From positions 1-32,054 of the forward strand of contig MFTF01000011.1 in NCBI GenBank assembly GCA_001786745.1: DNA of 32,054 nt. Reading direction: 5' to 3'. The stretch is from Candidatus Nomurabacteria bacterium RIFCSPHIGHO2_01_FULL_36_23. Lineage in GTDB: Bacteria; Patescibacteriota; Minisyncoccia; Phycocordibacterales; UBA9973. This document shows positions 6,977 through 13,389 of this stretch, one piece after another; within the stretch, counting starts at the first letter, position 1, and each line of letters starts with the position of its first letter. Below the pieces are notes generated by a model that searched no databases, had not been told where the DNA came from, and worked only from the letters and a program-made list of their open reading frames with translations. The position numbers and the translations under genes were made by a program.

Positions 6977-8908
6977 TTAAAACTTTGTGCCACGAAGAAG
7001 CGCTTTTGTCAGGAGATTAAGTTCAATCGTGGCGACGCCGACGACTTTATCACCGCCGCCATAATATAAATATAAAAGTCCTTTGCGTTTTACCATTCCA
7101 CATGGGAAAACCACATTATTGACTATACCAATTTTCTCATACGATTCTTCGGGTTCAAAAATTGGATCAGTCGTGCGAGCAAGGACGAGGGTTGGGTCTT
7201 TTTTATCAAGAAGGACAGCGCCAACACGATATGTATTATGGTTTTTAGAAATTCCATGATATAGAAGAATCCAGCCATATCTGGTTTTAATTGGAGGAGC
7301 GACAATACCTACTTTAACGCTATCCCATGAATTTATTTGAGGACCAAAAATGCGGATACATTTTTTTATGGTATCAGTTTTAAAATCTAGAGAATGCAGA
7401 TAGTCGCCACATATTTGGTCGCCAACCCGATGAAAAATAAAATAACCTCCGTTGATTTTTTCAGAAAAAAGACAAGTATCTTTATCGTCAAAACCAACGG
7501 GGGTAATAACCAGCGGTTTTTCCCATTTCCAATCGTGCGCGATAAAATTCTTTTCAGAAATTGAAGTAACGGCAACGCGTGGCGGACCGATACCATCAAA
7601 TGCCGTGTAGCACATATAAATATTTTTTCCTATTTTTGTCAACCGCGGATCTTCACAGCCTGAATTTTCCCCCGCAATTTTTTTTATTTCAAAATTTTCA
7701 CGCGGTATATACACGGGTTCAGGCAGTCTTTGATTAATGGTTGTTCCATTATTGCTTTTAGCATAACCAATTGTGGAAGTATTTTCATTTGATTGCGCGC
7801 GATAGAGAATATGTGTAGTTTTGCCAATGGCAATTGCGGCTGGATTGAAGGTTGCCTTGGTTTCCCAGGGATGCTCTTCTATGGGTAAGATGATAGGGTT
7901 TTCTTTCGCCCTCTTAAATTGCCACTGCTGTTTGGTTTTTGGATGAATTGTTCCTAGAAGATCAGTGATACTAACGTGGGCTTTACAGATAGTTGTATCT
8001 GTGGCACCATAATAAATAGTGAGTTTATCTCCCAAAAGAGTAGCTCCACTTGGAAAAACAATATTATTAACATGTCCGGAAAGTTCATATGTTTCATTTG
8101 GCGCAATAATCGGTCCATGAGTGTGCCCGATTATTTTTTTAGGGTCATTAAGGTCAAGGAGAAGCGCCTCAATACCGAAGATACGATCAAGATGTTCCGG
8201 GTGCGGAAAATAATTTTGGATATATGAATATATTAAAAGCCAGCCATATTTTGTTTTAATTACCGGAGCGCCGACTTCAATATAGTCGTATGATGTGCGA
8301 CGAGGATTGATAGCATATTTATCTATATTGGCATGCCATTTTTCCCAAAACTCAGGGTTCCAAAAATCTTCCACTTTATCCGCTTGAGCAATGGCAATTT
8401 GGATTGAAGGTTCATCGGTATGAGCAGTCAAAATCAATGTGACCTTACCATTTATGCGCTCCGGAAAAAGAGCCGCCGCTTTGGCATTAAAGGGAGTGAC
8501 GAGATGTCGTTCGTCTATTTGCTTTAAGTCTTTAGAGATTGCTACCGCAATTTTAATATTTGCAGCCGAAAATGGATAATCTCCAAGGGCAGTATAAAAA
8601 ATATAATAACGACCCTCAAAGAATGTTATGCGCGGATCTTCACAACCAAACTTTTCCCATTCTTCTTTGGGTGTAATAAATTGCCTACGTTCTTCAAAAT
8701 GCGTGCCGTCTTTGCTCTGTCCGATACCAATGACTGAAATTTGTTCAGGGGTACGCAGTTTATCCGGCGCCGAAATAGCGCGATACACGCCATAAAATAT
8801 TCCACCCCTTTTAATAACACTCATATTAAAAGTGGCAAAAGCTTCCCAATAATGGTCTTTATTGGGAGTTAGTATTGGGTTATGATGAGAGCGTTTTACG
8901 ACAAACAT
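6977..8908 (-). CDS. Double-domain GH130 family protein (beta-mannoside phosphorylase-like)
   Basis: 643 residues made of two tandem GH130 five-bladed propellers, about 1-325 and 330-643; single-domain members are usually 320-390. Each half begins with NPI(L/I) and a W-E-x-(F/K)-A-T-F-N block, and each carries the GCEDPR signature with the proposed catalytic Asp (D91 and D420). Each ends with FP(S/C)G...YYG. GH130 enzymes phosphorolyse or hydrolyse beta-mannosides; phosphorylases release alpha-mannose-1-phosphate. There is no signal peptide, so it acts in the cytosol. Last gene of the mannose operon, 4 nt after the single-domain GH130 gene. The halves are diverged, suggesting old duplication plus fusion. 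Whether both sites are active is open. Confidence 0.88.
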   Translation of the reverse strand: MFVVKRSHHNPILTPNKDHYWEAFATFNMSVIKRGGIFYGVYRAISAPDKLRTPEQISVIGIGQSKDGTHFEERRQFITPKEEWEKFGCEDPRITFFEGRYYIFYTALGDYPFSAANIKIAVAISKDLKQIDERHLVTPFNAKAAALFPERINGKVTLILTAHTDEPSIQIAIAQADKVEDFWNPEFWEKWHANIDKYAINPRRTSYDYIEVGAPVIKTKYGWLLIYSYIQNYFPHPEHLDRIFGIEALLLDLNDPKKIIGHTHGPIIAPNETYELSGHVNNIVFPSGATLLGDKLTIYYGATDTTICKAHVSITDLLGTIHPKTKQQWQFKRAKENPIILPIEEHPWETKATFNPAAIAIGKTTHILYRAQSNENTSTIGYAKSNNGTTINQRLPEPVYIPRENFEIKKIAGENSGCEDPRLTKIGKNIYMCYTAFDGIGPPRVAVTSISEKNFIAHDWKWEKPLVITPVGFDDKDTCLFSEKINGGYFIFHRVGDQICGDYLHSLDFKTDTIKKCIRIFGPQINSWDSVKVGIVAPPIKTRYGWILLYHGISKNHNTYRVGAVLLDKKDPTLVLARTTDPIFEPEESYEKIGIVNNVVFPCGMVKRKGLLYLYYGGGDKVVGVATIELNLLTKALLRGTKF

Positions 8909-8912
8909 AAAA

Positions 8913-9977
8913 TTAAATTTTAATAGCTTGGTTTTTTAATTTTACTGTCTTGTGTTTTTTAAGATCTTTCAATAAATCTGCAAGTTTAATTGTTGCAACG
9001 CCAATAACTTTATCTGCTCCGCCGTAATAAACGAAAAGTACGCCATCCTTTACCACTGCCCCGCAAGAATATACCACGCCCCATTTATATCCATTATTCT
9101 CATAATATTCTTCCGGTTCAAGGAGTGGATTTTGTGAACGGTAAAGGATCTTAGTTGGATCGTTTAAGTCCAGAATCATGGCAAAAAGTTTATAGCGATT
9201 GAGGTCGTGTTCTTCTATAGCATGGTATAAAATAAGCCAGCCCAATTCTGTCTTTATTGGAGATGGTCCCACTCCGCGCATACCTTTTTCTCTTAATTGC
9301 CAACGAGGGTCGCCATCATGAACACTATGTATAAATTTTTTCCCATCTAACTCGTCTAAACTATCAAAATATGTAATTAAAATTTCTGGAGAAATACCGT
9401 GAAGTATCGCAAATTTACCATTTATTTTTTCTGGGAAAAGAACCCAGTTTTTGTGAATCTCGCCGGGCGGAGAAATTAAAACCGGATTCTTCCAATTCCA
9501 TTTTTTATTTTCAAGGTCTTCTAGCTTTATAGAAGTAAGCGCTATCCGCAATGATCCCCAGCCGTCAAAAGCGGTATAAAGCATATAAACGATATCACCT
9601 AAAAGTGTCAAACGTGGATCTTCACATCCGCCATTCCATCCTCCGCCTGAAATATAATCAATAGGCAAAAGAGATTTATCAGCTTTTGTAAAATTATTAG
9701 CTCTTCGGTAAATAAAATAGGGGAGACGCTCGTCAATGTTATAACCATCTTGGCTGGCTGCATATCCTAACACTGAAGAATCATTATTTCCAATCGCTCG
9801 ATAAATGAGATGAATTTTACCATTGGCAATAAAAGCAGAAGGATTAAATGTCGCTTTTGATTCCCAGGGATATAACCGAGGCGTAATTATAGGATTATGT
9901 AGGGCTCTCTTTAGTTCAACTGATACCTTCTTTTTCCCCAACGCTTTAAGTCGGGACTTTTTTACTGTTTTTTTCAT
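8913..9977 (-). CDS. Single-domain GH130 family protein
   Basis: 354 residues from ATG 9977 (MKKTVKKSRLKALGKKK). The track start at 10049 adds 24 residues encoded by two strong hairpins and overlaps the upstream gene by 14 nt, so I prefer the internal ATG. Domain marks: ALHNPIITP, WESKATFNPSAF, GGCEDPRLTLLGD, YTAFDGWGSLRIA, FPEKINGKFAILHG and VYSCGAVVKDGVLFVYYGGADKVIGVAT. It is closer to the second half of the adjacent double protein than to its first half (both have YTAFDG and GADK/GGDK). Expected product is mannose-1-phosphate if it is a phosphorylase. The Lys-rich leader of about 25 residues is not part of the fold. Confidence 0.88.
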   Translation of the reverse strand: MKKTVKKSRLKALGKKKVSVELKRALHNPIITPRLYPWESKATFNPSAFIANGKIHLIYRAIGNNDSSVLGYAASQDGYNIDERLPYFIYRRANNFTKADKSLLPIDYISGGGWNGGCEDPRLTLLGDIVYMLYTAFDGWGSLRIALTSIKLEDLENKKWNWKNPVLISPPGEIHKNWVLFPEKINGKFAILHGISPEILITYFDSLDELDGKKFIHSVHDGDPRWQLREKGMRGVGPSPIKTELGWLILYHAIEEHDLNRYKLFAMILDLNDPTKILYRSQNPLLEPEEYYENNGYKWGVVYSCGAVVKDGVLFVYYGGADKVIGVATIKLADLLKDLKKHKTVKLKNQAIKI

Positions 9978-10037
9978 TATTTTTTTTCCCGACGCTTTAA
10001 GTCGGGACCCCGACCCCTTGGGGCGTCGGGGTTTTTT
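9936..10037. repeat. Cluster of three hairpin elements before the GH130 gene
   Basis: Copy A at 9936-9956 (CCCCAACGCTTTAAGTCGGGA) and copy B at 9988-10007 (CCCGACGCTTTAAGTCGGGA) share ACGCTTTAAGTCGGGA. Copy B is followed directly by a third hairpin, CCCCGAC...GTCGGGG (10008-10031), with T6 on the + strand. Copy A lies inside the coding frame and gives KSRLKALGKK; copy B would give GSRLKASGKK if translated. Confidence 0.75.
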
Positions 10038-10386
10038 AAGCGCGACCATATTTGTCTTCTAATCTTATAACATCGTCCTCCTTGAATTTTCCAAAAGAAA
10101 TTTCCAAAATTTCAGCATCAGTATCAACGGAATGAACGCGATGATTTGTTTTTGGCGGTATTTCAAACTCATCACCCTTTTTTGCATATCTGATGGATTC
10201 TCCTATTGTAATTTCCGGATTTCCTGAAAGAATTTTCCAAAACTCATTTCGATTATTATGATATTGCAAACTAAAAGCTTCTCCCTTTTTTACAAAAATA
10301 AGTTTTACCGTTGAGGGATTATTATAAGTGAACTGCCGAAAATTTCCCCATGGTCGTTCTTCTTGAAATATTTTAAATTCTGCCAT
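10036..10386 (-). CDS. Mannose-6-phosphate isomerase, type II cupin
   Basis: 116-residue stand-alone cupin of the type II phosphomannose isomerase family, which interconverts mannose-6-P and fructose-6-P. The diagnostic start ERPWGNFRQF is present, followed by FSLQYHNNRNEFWKILSG (metal-ligand block, with N where H is common) and EFEIPPKTNHRVHS. Length matches the stand-alone PMI domain rather than bifunctional ManC. Genes on each side (PMM-like HAD phosphatase and GH130) fit a mannose-1-P to fructose-6-P route. Start is ATG 10386, 27 nt after the HAD gene. Confidence 0.88.
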   Translation of the reverse strand: MAEFKIFQEERPWGNFRQFTYNNPSTVKLIFVKKGEAFSLQYHNNRNEFWKILSGNPEITIGESIRYAKKGDEFEIPPKTNHRVHSVDTDAEILEISFGKFKEDDVIRLEDKYGRA

Positions 10387-10413
10387 TATCTGATTATATA
10401 ACTAAATAATCTT

Positions 10414-11181
10414 TTAGCCAAGCCACTTTTGTATAAGTAATGCGGTTTCTTCCGGTCCTTTTACCGCTGTGGTTTCAAAACCAGCTTCATAGACAGAATA
10501 ATCATTACCTCCCGGGAAAAGTCCGTCCCCGACAAAAATCACGTCAGATTTTTTAAGACCAATTTTATTGATAAATCGTATAAGTCCTACCGCTTTATTG
10601 AATCCTTTTGGAAGTATATCAATACTGGAAGTTCCGTTGATTAAAATACTGACTTCTGGCAATTTGGGTTCAAGCATGGCTTTGATTCTCTCTCTCTTTT
10701 TCCGATCGGGATCAAAATGGAGCTTCAGTTCTATGGGAGCCTGTTGCCCATTGGGGGTAAAAGTAATTTGAGTATCTCTATCTTCTATAATCTCGCCTAT
10801 TGGATTTGGCGGTATGCCATAAATCGGATTATCAATTACTTCTTGCAATAATTTTATAGCCCTTTCTTTTGCTTCGCTTGGCAACGGTTCTTTGTCAGTT
10901 AGCGCCCATTCTTTTTTTATTTCATTATATTCATATCTTTGACTCCCACTGGTTGGCAATAACGTAAAATTATGAATAAAAGGTATCATAGAATTATCAC
11001 GTAAAAAGGGCGGGAGAAATTGAGTCTCGAGTTGCTTAAAACTGCCCCCAGCTATGGCAATAACAATTTTTTGTTTAACGAGTTCTTTTATTAGATTCGC
11101 CATACTCTCTGTTATCAGAGTTTTACTTGCAGTAAGCGTGCCATCAACGTCAAAAGCAATAATTTTTTTATCTGGGAGCAT
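10414..11181 (-). CDS. HAD-IIB phosphatase/phosphomannomutase-like
   Basis: 255 residues. HAD motif I AFDVDGTLTASK (both Asps), motif II in IAIAGGSFKQLE, a cap domain, motif III Lys in GFNKAVGL and motif IV FVGDGLFPGGNDYSV. The GGND ending and the INGTSSIDILPKGFNKAVGLIRFI block resemble eukaryotic-type phosphomannomutase, where mannose-1-P and mannose-6-P are interconverted. The operon (GH130, PMI) supports that reaction, but a sugar-phosphate phosphatase cannot be excluded from sequence. It is 7 nt from the upstream nucleotidyltransferase gene. Confidence 0.8.
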   Translation of the reverse strand: MLPDKKIIAFDVDGTLTASKTLITESMANLIKELVKQKIVIAIAGGSFKQLETQFLPPFLRDNSMIPFIHNFTLLPTSGSQRYEYNEIKKEWALTDKEPLPSEAKERAIKLLQEVIDNPIYGIPPNPIGEIIEDRDTQITFTPNGQQAPIELKLHFDPDRKKRERIKAMLEPKLPEVSILINGTSSIDILPKGFNKAVGLIRFINKIGLKKSDVIFVGDGLFPGGNDYSVYEAGFETTAVKGPEETALLIQKWLG

Positions 11182-11188
11182 TTAATTT

Positions 11189-11656
11189 TTATATTAACTC
11201 TTTTACCTTTTTTACTAATTCTGATGAACTTCTTATTTTACCGCCTTCTCCGACATTAAAAACCATTTCAATGCCTAAACGTTGACAAAGCGCGTATTCT
11301 GGAATATTGTCCTGTTTTCTATCTCCTCCATTGGCAAAAATATGCGGACGAATCAGCTCAATCTCGCGACAGACAGATATGTCGTTTGTGTTTTCTTTAT
11401 GAGCTGTAATAAAAACTCGATCAACGAATCGAAACGATTCAATAATTTCCTTGCGGTCATTTTCTGGCATAAACGCGAATCCTTTTTTGAACCGCAACCA
11501 ATTATCATTATTAAGAATTACCACCAATTTATCGCCTAATTTTTTTGCTTCTTGAAAAAGGCGAATATGTCCTATATGAACAGGGTCAAATCCTCCGCTG
11601 ACCATTACTAATCGGTAATCTTTTGCATGAGTTTTTTTCTTATGGGAACGATACAT
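11189..11656 (-). CDS. HIGH-motif nucleotidyltransferase (cytidylyltransferase-like)
   Basis: 155 residues. The Rossmann-like nucleotidyltransferase core is clear: VSGGFDPVHIGHIRLFQEAK (HIGH motif), VVILNNDNWL, FANGGDRKQDNIPE and a C-terminal RSSSEL (ISSTxI-type) motif. This is the branch with glycerol-3-P cytidylyltransferase and the RfaE2/HldE heptose-1-P adenylyltransferase domain. As first gene of the mannose operon it could activate a mannose-derived sugar phosphate, but that is inference. The leading MYRSHKKKTHAKDYR is basic and outside the fold. The start is set by a TGGTATAAT 7 nt upstream. Confidence 0.85.
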   Translation of the reverse strand: MYRSHKKKTHAKDYRLVMVSGGFDPVHIGHIRLFQEAKKLGDKLVVILNNDNWLRFKKGFAFMPENDRKEIIESFRFVDRVFITAHKENTNDISVCREIELIRPHIFANGGDRKQDNIPEYALCQRLGIEMVFNVGEGGKIRSSSELVKKVKELI

Positions 11657-11663
11657 AAAAACA

Positions 11664-11672
11664 ATTATACCA
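11664..11672 (-). promoter_or_regulatory. Promoter of the mannose operon (TGGTATAAT)
   Basis: Extended -10 on the minus strand, ending 7 nt before ATG 11656. No other convincing promoter is seen before 6977, so the five genes are probably one transcript. Confidence 0.6.
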
Positions 11673-11692
11673 TATATTTATAAATAATAAAA

Positions 11693-11701
11693 TGATAGAA
11701 T
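11693..11701 (+). promoter_or_regulatory. Extended -10 (TGATAGAAT) of the DedA-like gene
   Basis: Ends 6 nt before ATG 11708. Divergent to the mannose operon promoter 20 nt away. Confidence 0.45.
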
Positions 11702-11707
11702 GCATTT

Positions 11708-12313
11708 ATGATTGAATCCATGGAATGGTTGCGCGCGCTTATTCTTCAATATCCGTCATTTGAGTATATTATAATCCTTTTAGGGACGGCGCTGGGAGGG
11801 GAATTTGCTCTGTTTGTTTTGGGTTTTCTTGTCGCGCAGGGTATTTTACCTATATTTCCCGCGATCCTATTTAGTTTTTTCGGATCGTTCGCACCGAATA
11901 TTTTATGGTTTTTTTTAGGAGGAACTAATCTTATAGAAAGAATGGTTTCGCATCGCCATTCCAATGCGACCTTTTTAATCATTACCGAGGCCGTGTATCG
12001 TATTAGCAGGGGTAGTCATTTGATAGCGCTCATTATAATTAAGTTTCTTGTCGGCACTCCCGTTTTGCTTACCTTATATATCAACAAAACGTCTCTCTCC
12101 TTTAGAAAGTTTATTTATTATCAATCGGTAGCAATTTTCCTCTCTATGGTTGTTATTATTTTTATTGGTTATATTTCGGGACGCGGATTTTCCTATCTTA
12201 CGGAAATTTCTCAAAATTTATATACCGCAATAGGATTTCTCTTGCTTATTGTATTTATTATAATTGTATTTCAAATATGGTTAGAGAAAATGTTTACTAA
12301 TACAAAAAACTAA
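11708..12313 (+). CDS. DedA/SNARE-associated-type membrane protein
   Basis: 201 residues with a re-entrant-like first block (GTALGGEFALFVLGFLVAQGILPIFPAIL) followed by FGSFAPNILWFFLGG and later helices, ending in a long hydrophobic segment. The order of a short amphipathic start, a G-E-rich pair of helices, a K-F-x-x-G-x-P stretch (IKFLVGTPVLLTLYINKTSLSFRKFIYY) and a C-terminal helix follows DedA proteins, which move or flip lipids and affect envelope stability. Sequence similarity to classical DedA motifs is partial, so the family call is moderate. Confidence 0.65.
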   Translation: MIESMEWLRALILQYPSFEYIIILLGTALGGEFALFVLGFLVAQGILPIFPAILFSFFGSFAPNILWFFLGGTNLIERMVSHRHSNATFLIITEAVYRISRGSHLIALIIIKFLVGTPVLLTLYINKTSLSFRKFIYYQSVAIFLSMVVIIFIGYISGRGFSYLTEISQNLYTAIGFLLLIVFIIIVFQIWLEKMFTNTKN

Positions 12314-12316
12314 CTT

Positions 12317-12345
12317 TTGCTTTACCTGTATCTTACTGATACAAT
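12317..12345 (+). promoter_or_regulatory. Promoter of the hibernation-factor gene
   Basis: TTGCTT (12317-12322), a 17-nt spacer and TGATACAAT (12337-12345). Predicted transcript start near 12352 leaves a leader of about 77 nt that holds the inverted repeat described at 12357-12431. Confidence 0.5.
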
Positions 12346-12356
12346 GTAAATATACC

Positions 12357-12431
12357 CATCCCATTATATTATAAATTCAATGAATGGAACATAACCAGTA
12401 AAAATTAGTAATTAAAATTTATAATGGGATG
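12357..12431 (+). promoter_or_regulatory. Leader stem that can bury the HPF start codon
   Basis: CATCCCATTATA (12357-12368) is the exact reverse complement of TATAATGGGATG (12420-12431), and the second arm contains the start ATG at 12429-12431. A further AATT/AATT pairing (12374-12377 with 12416-12419) extends the helix after a bulge. The fold would hide the initiation site in the mRNA. Confidence 0.55.
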
Positions 12432-12827
12432 CAAATAAATTTACAAGGAAAAAATATAGAATTGACTCCGGCAATACGCGATTATGCAATCAAGCGGGTT
12501 ACAAATTTAGAAAAATTACTTTCCAAAATTGAAATAACGAGAGGGGAAGTCGCAGTCTCTTTTGAAGTTGCTAAAAATACGAAACATCATAAATCCGGCG
12601 CTGTTTTTCACGCTGATTGTTTGATTAATATAAAAGGAGAAAAGTTTTATTCCAGCGCCGATGAAGAAGACCTATATCAAGCGATAGATGCAGTCAAAGA
12701 AAATCTTTTTAGGGAAATAAGTAAAAACAAAGACCGTCGGCAGACGCTCTTTAAACGCGGAGCGGCTAGCATCAAAAAAATGCTGAAAGGTCTTTCCAAA
12801 CGGAATCCTTTTACGTCCAAATACTGA
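12429..12827 (+). CDS. hpf: Ribosome hibernation promoting factor (HPF/RaiA family)
   Basis: 132 residues matching the short HPF/YfiA fold: MQINLQGKNIELTPAIRDYAIKRV, then LEKLLSKIEITRGEVAVSFEV, HADCLINIKGEKFYSSADEEDLYQAIDAVKENLFREI. These proteins sit in the decoding centre of resting 70S ribosomes. The C-terminal extension after residue 105 is Lys/Arg-rich (TLFKRGAASIKKMLKG) and lacks the dimerisation domain of long HPF. The start is secure from family alignment. The leader carries a 12-bp inverted repeat that includes the ATG, suggesting control at translation. Confidence 0.92.
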   Translation: MQINLQGKNIELTPAIRDYAIKRVTNLEKLLSKIEITRGEVAVSFEVAKNTKHHKSGAVFHADCLINIKGEKFYSSADEEDLYQAIDAVKENLFREISKNKDRRQTLFKRGAASIKKMLKGLSKRNPFTSKY

Positions 12828-13029
12828 ATTGTTTTTATCAAAAATTAGATAGTCATCTTTATCAAAAGAATACTTTGGAATTTAATTATGCAAAGTAAAG
12901 CGCGACAATGTTAAAACTACGAGAAGAGAATGCCCCATAGAAGAATTGCTTTATGAAACGGGGTGTAGTATATTATAGTAGAAGAATGTTCGCATCAGTT
13001 CAAAATAATGCATAAAGGGGGTAATGAAA

Positions 13030-13224
13030 ATGCCTCGAAAGCGGAAGATTCCTACAAACAAATTGCGGTTGCAAATGCGAAGGAAGATATTAGGAAGAGA
13101 AAGACGAGCGAGGAAGACCATCTGGTTGATAATATACAGATGGGCCAGGCGCGATCTTCTTGTAAGCAAGGAAGAAGCGCGCTCTTTCGCCGATTTAGTC
13201 GTGAGCGCTATGTTGTATGATTGA
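13030..13224 (+). CDS. Small basic protein of unknown function
   Basis: 64 residues from ATG 13030 (MPRKRKIPTNKLRLQMRRKI). AAAGGGGG at 13014-13021 is 8 nt upstream of this ATG but only 2 nt from the track start at 13024. The first half is very Lys/Arg-rich; the second half is an amphipathic helix (VSKEEARSFADLVVSAMLYD). A terminator hairpin follows at 13244-13277. A possible -10 (TATAGT) lies near 12974-12979. No family recognised; nucleic-acid binding is plausible from composition. The overlapping frame 13008-13220 is judged a shadow. Confidence 0.55.
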   Translation: MPRKRKIPTNKLRLQMRRKILGRERRARKTIWLIIYRWARRDLLVSKEEARSFADLVVSAMLYD

Positions 13225-13226
13225 TT

Positions 13227-13236
13227 GGAGGTGATC
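13227..13236 (+). other. Perfect 10-nt anti-Shine-Dalgarno complement without a good start codon
   Basis: GGAGGTGATC matches the complement of the usual 16S 3' end over 10 nt. It sits 2 nt after the 13030 gene's stop and just before a terminator hairpin. The nearest ATG (13252) is 15 nt beyond the end of the motif and lies inside the hairpin. Confidence 0.5.
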
Positions 13237-13243
13237 GAACAAG

Positions 13244-13277
13244 AAAAGCTCATGCGGAACATCGTATTGAGCTTTTT
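13244..13277 (+). terminator. Rho-independent terminator after the small basic protein gene
   Basis: AAAAGCTC (13244-13251) pairs with GAGCTTTT (13269-13276). An inner helix ATGCG/CGTAT (one G-T pair, one bulged T) and T5 complete it. Confidence 0.7.
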
Positions 13278-13321
13278 AATTTCTAAATTGAAAATTGTTA
13301 CAAACAAGAGGTTTATTAGGT

Positions 13322-13355
13322 GTTATCAAATTTGACGGCCGTCAAAAGTGATAAC
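13322..13355. repeat. 34-nt near-perfect palindrome
   Basis: GTTATCA-aa-TTTGACGGCCGTCAAA-ag-TGATAAC. The inner 16 nt are a perfect palindrome and the outer 7-nt arms match perfectly; only two positions per arm fail. It lies between the small basic protein gene and the 3' end of fmt. No T-run adjoins it, so an operator or protein-binding site is as likely as a terminator. Confidence 0.75.
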
Positions 13356-13389
13356 ATATTTGATTACCTAGCTTTTTCAACCGTTAGAG

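Noticed and set aside
9978-10049. N-terminal 24 residues (MVALKKPRRPKGSGSRLKASG) of the single GH130 protein
   Set aside because: Encoded by two stacked hairpins and overlapping the PMI stop; the internal ATG 9977 is preferred, though use of 10049 is not excluded.
12420-12425. TATAAT as the hpf promoter
   Set aside because: Only 3 nt before the start codon, too close even for a leaderless mRNA; the bases are better explained as the second arm of the leader stem, with a promoter at 12317-12345.
13008-13220. ORF MHKGGNENASKAEDSYKQ
   Set aside because: Overlaps the 13030-13224 frame, which has the better-placed Shine-Dalgarno and a more protein-like composition.
13231-13338. GTG-started ORF VIEQEKLMRNIVLSFLISK
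   Set aside because: The GTG is part of the GGAGGTGATC motif itself and the frame runs through a terminator hairpin and into the palindrome.
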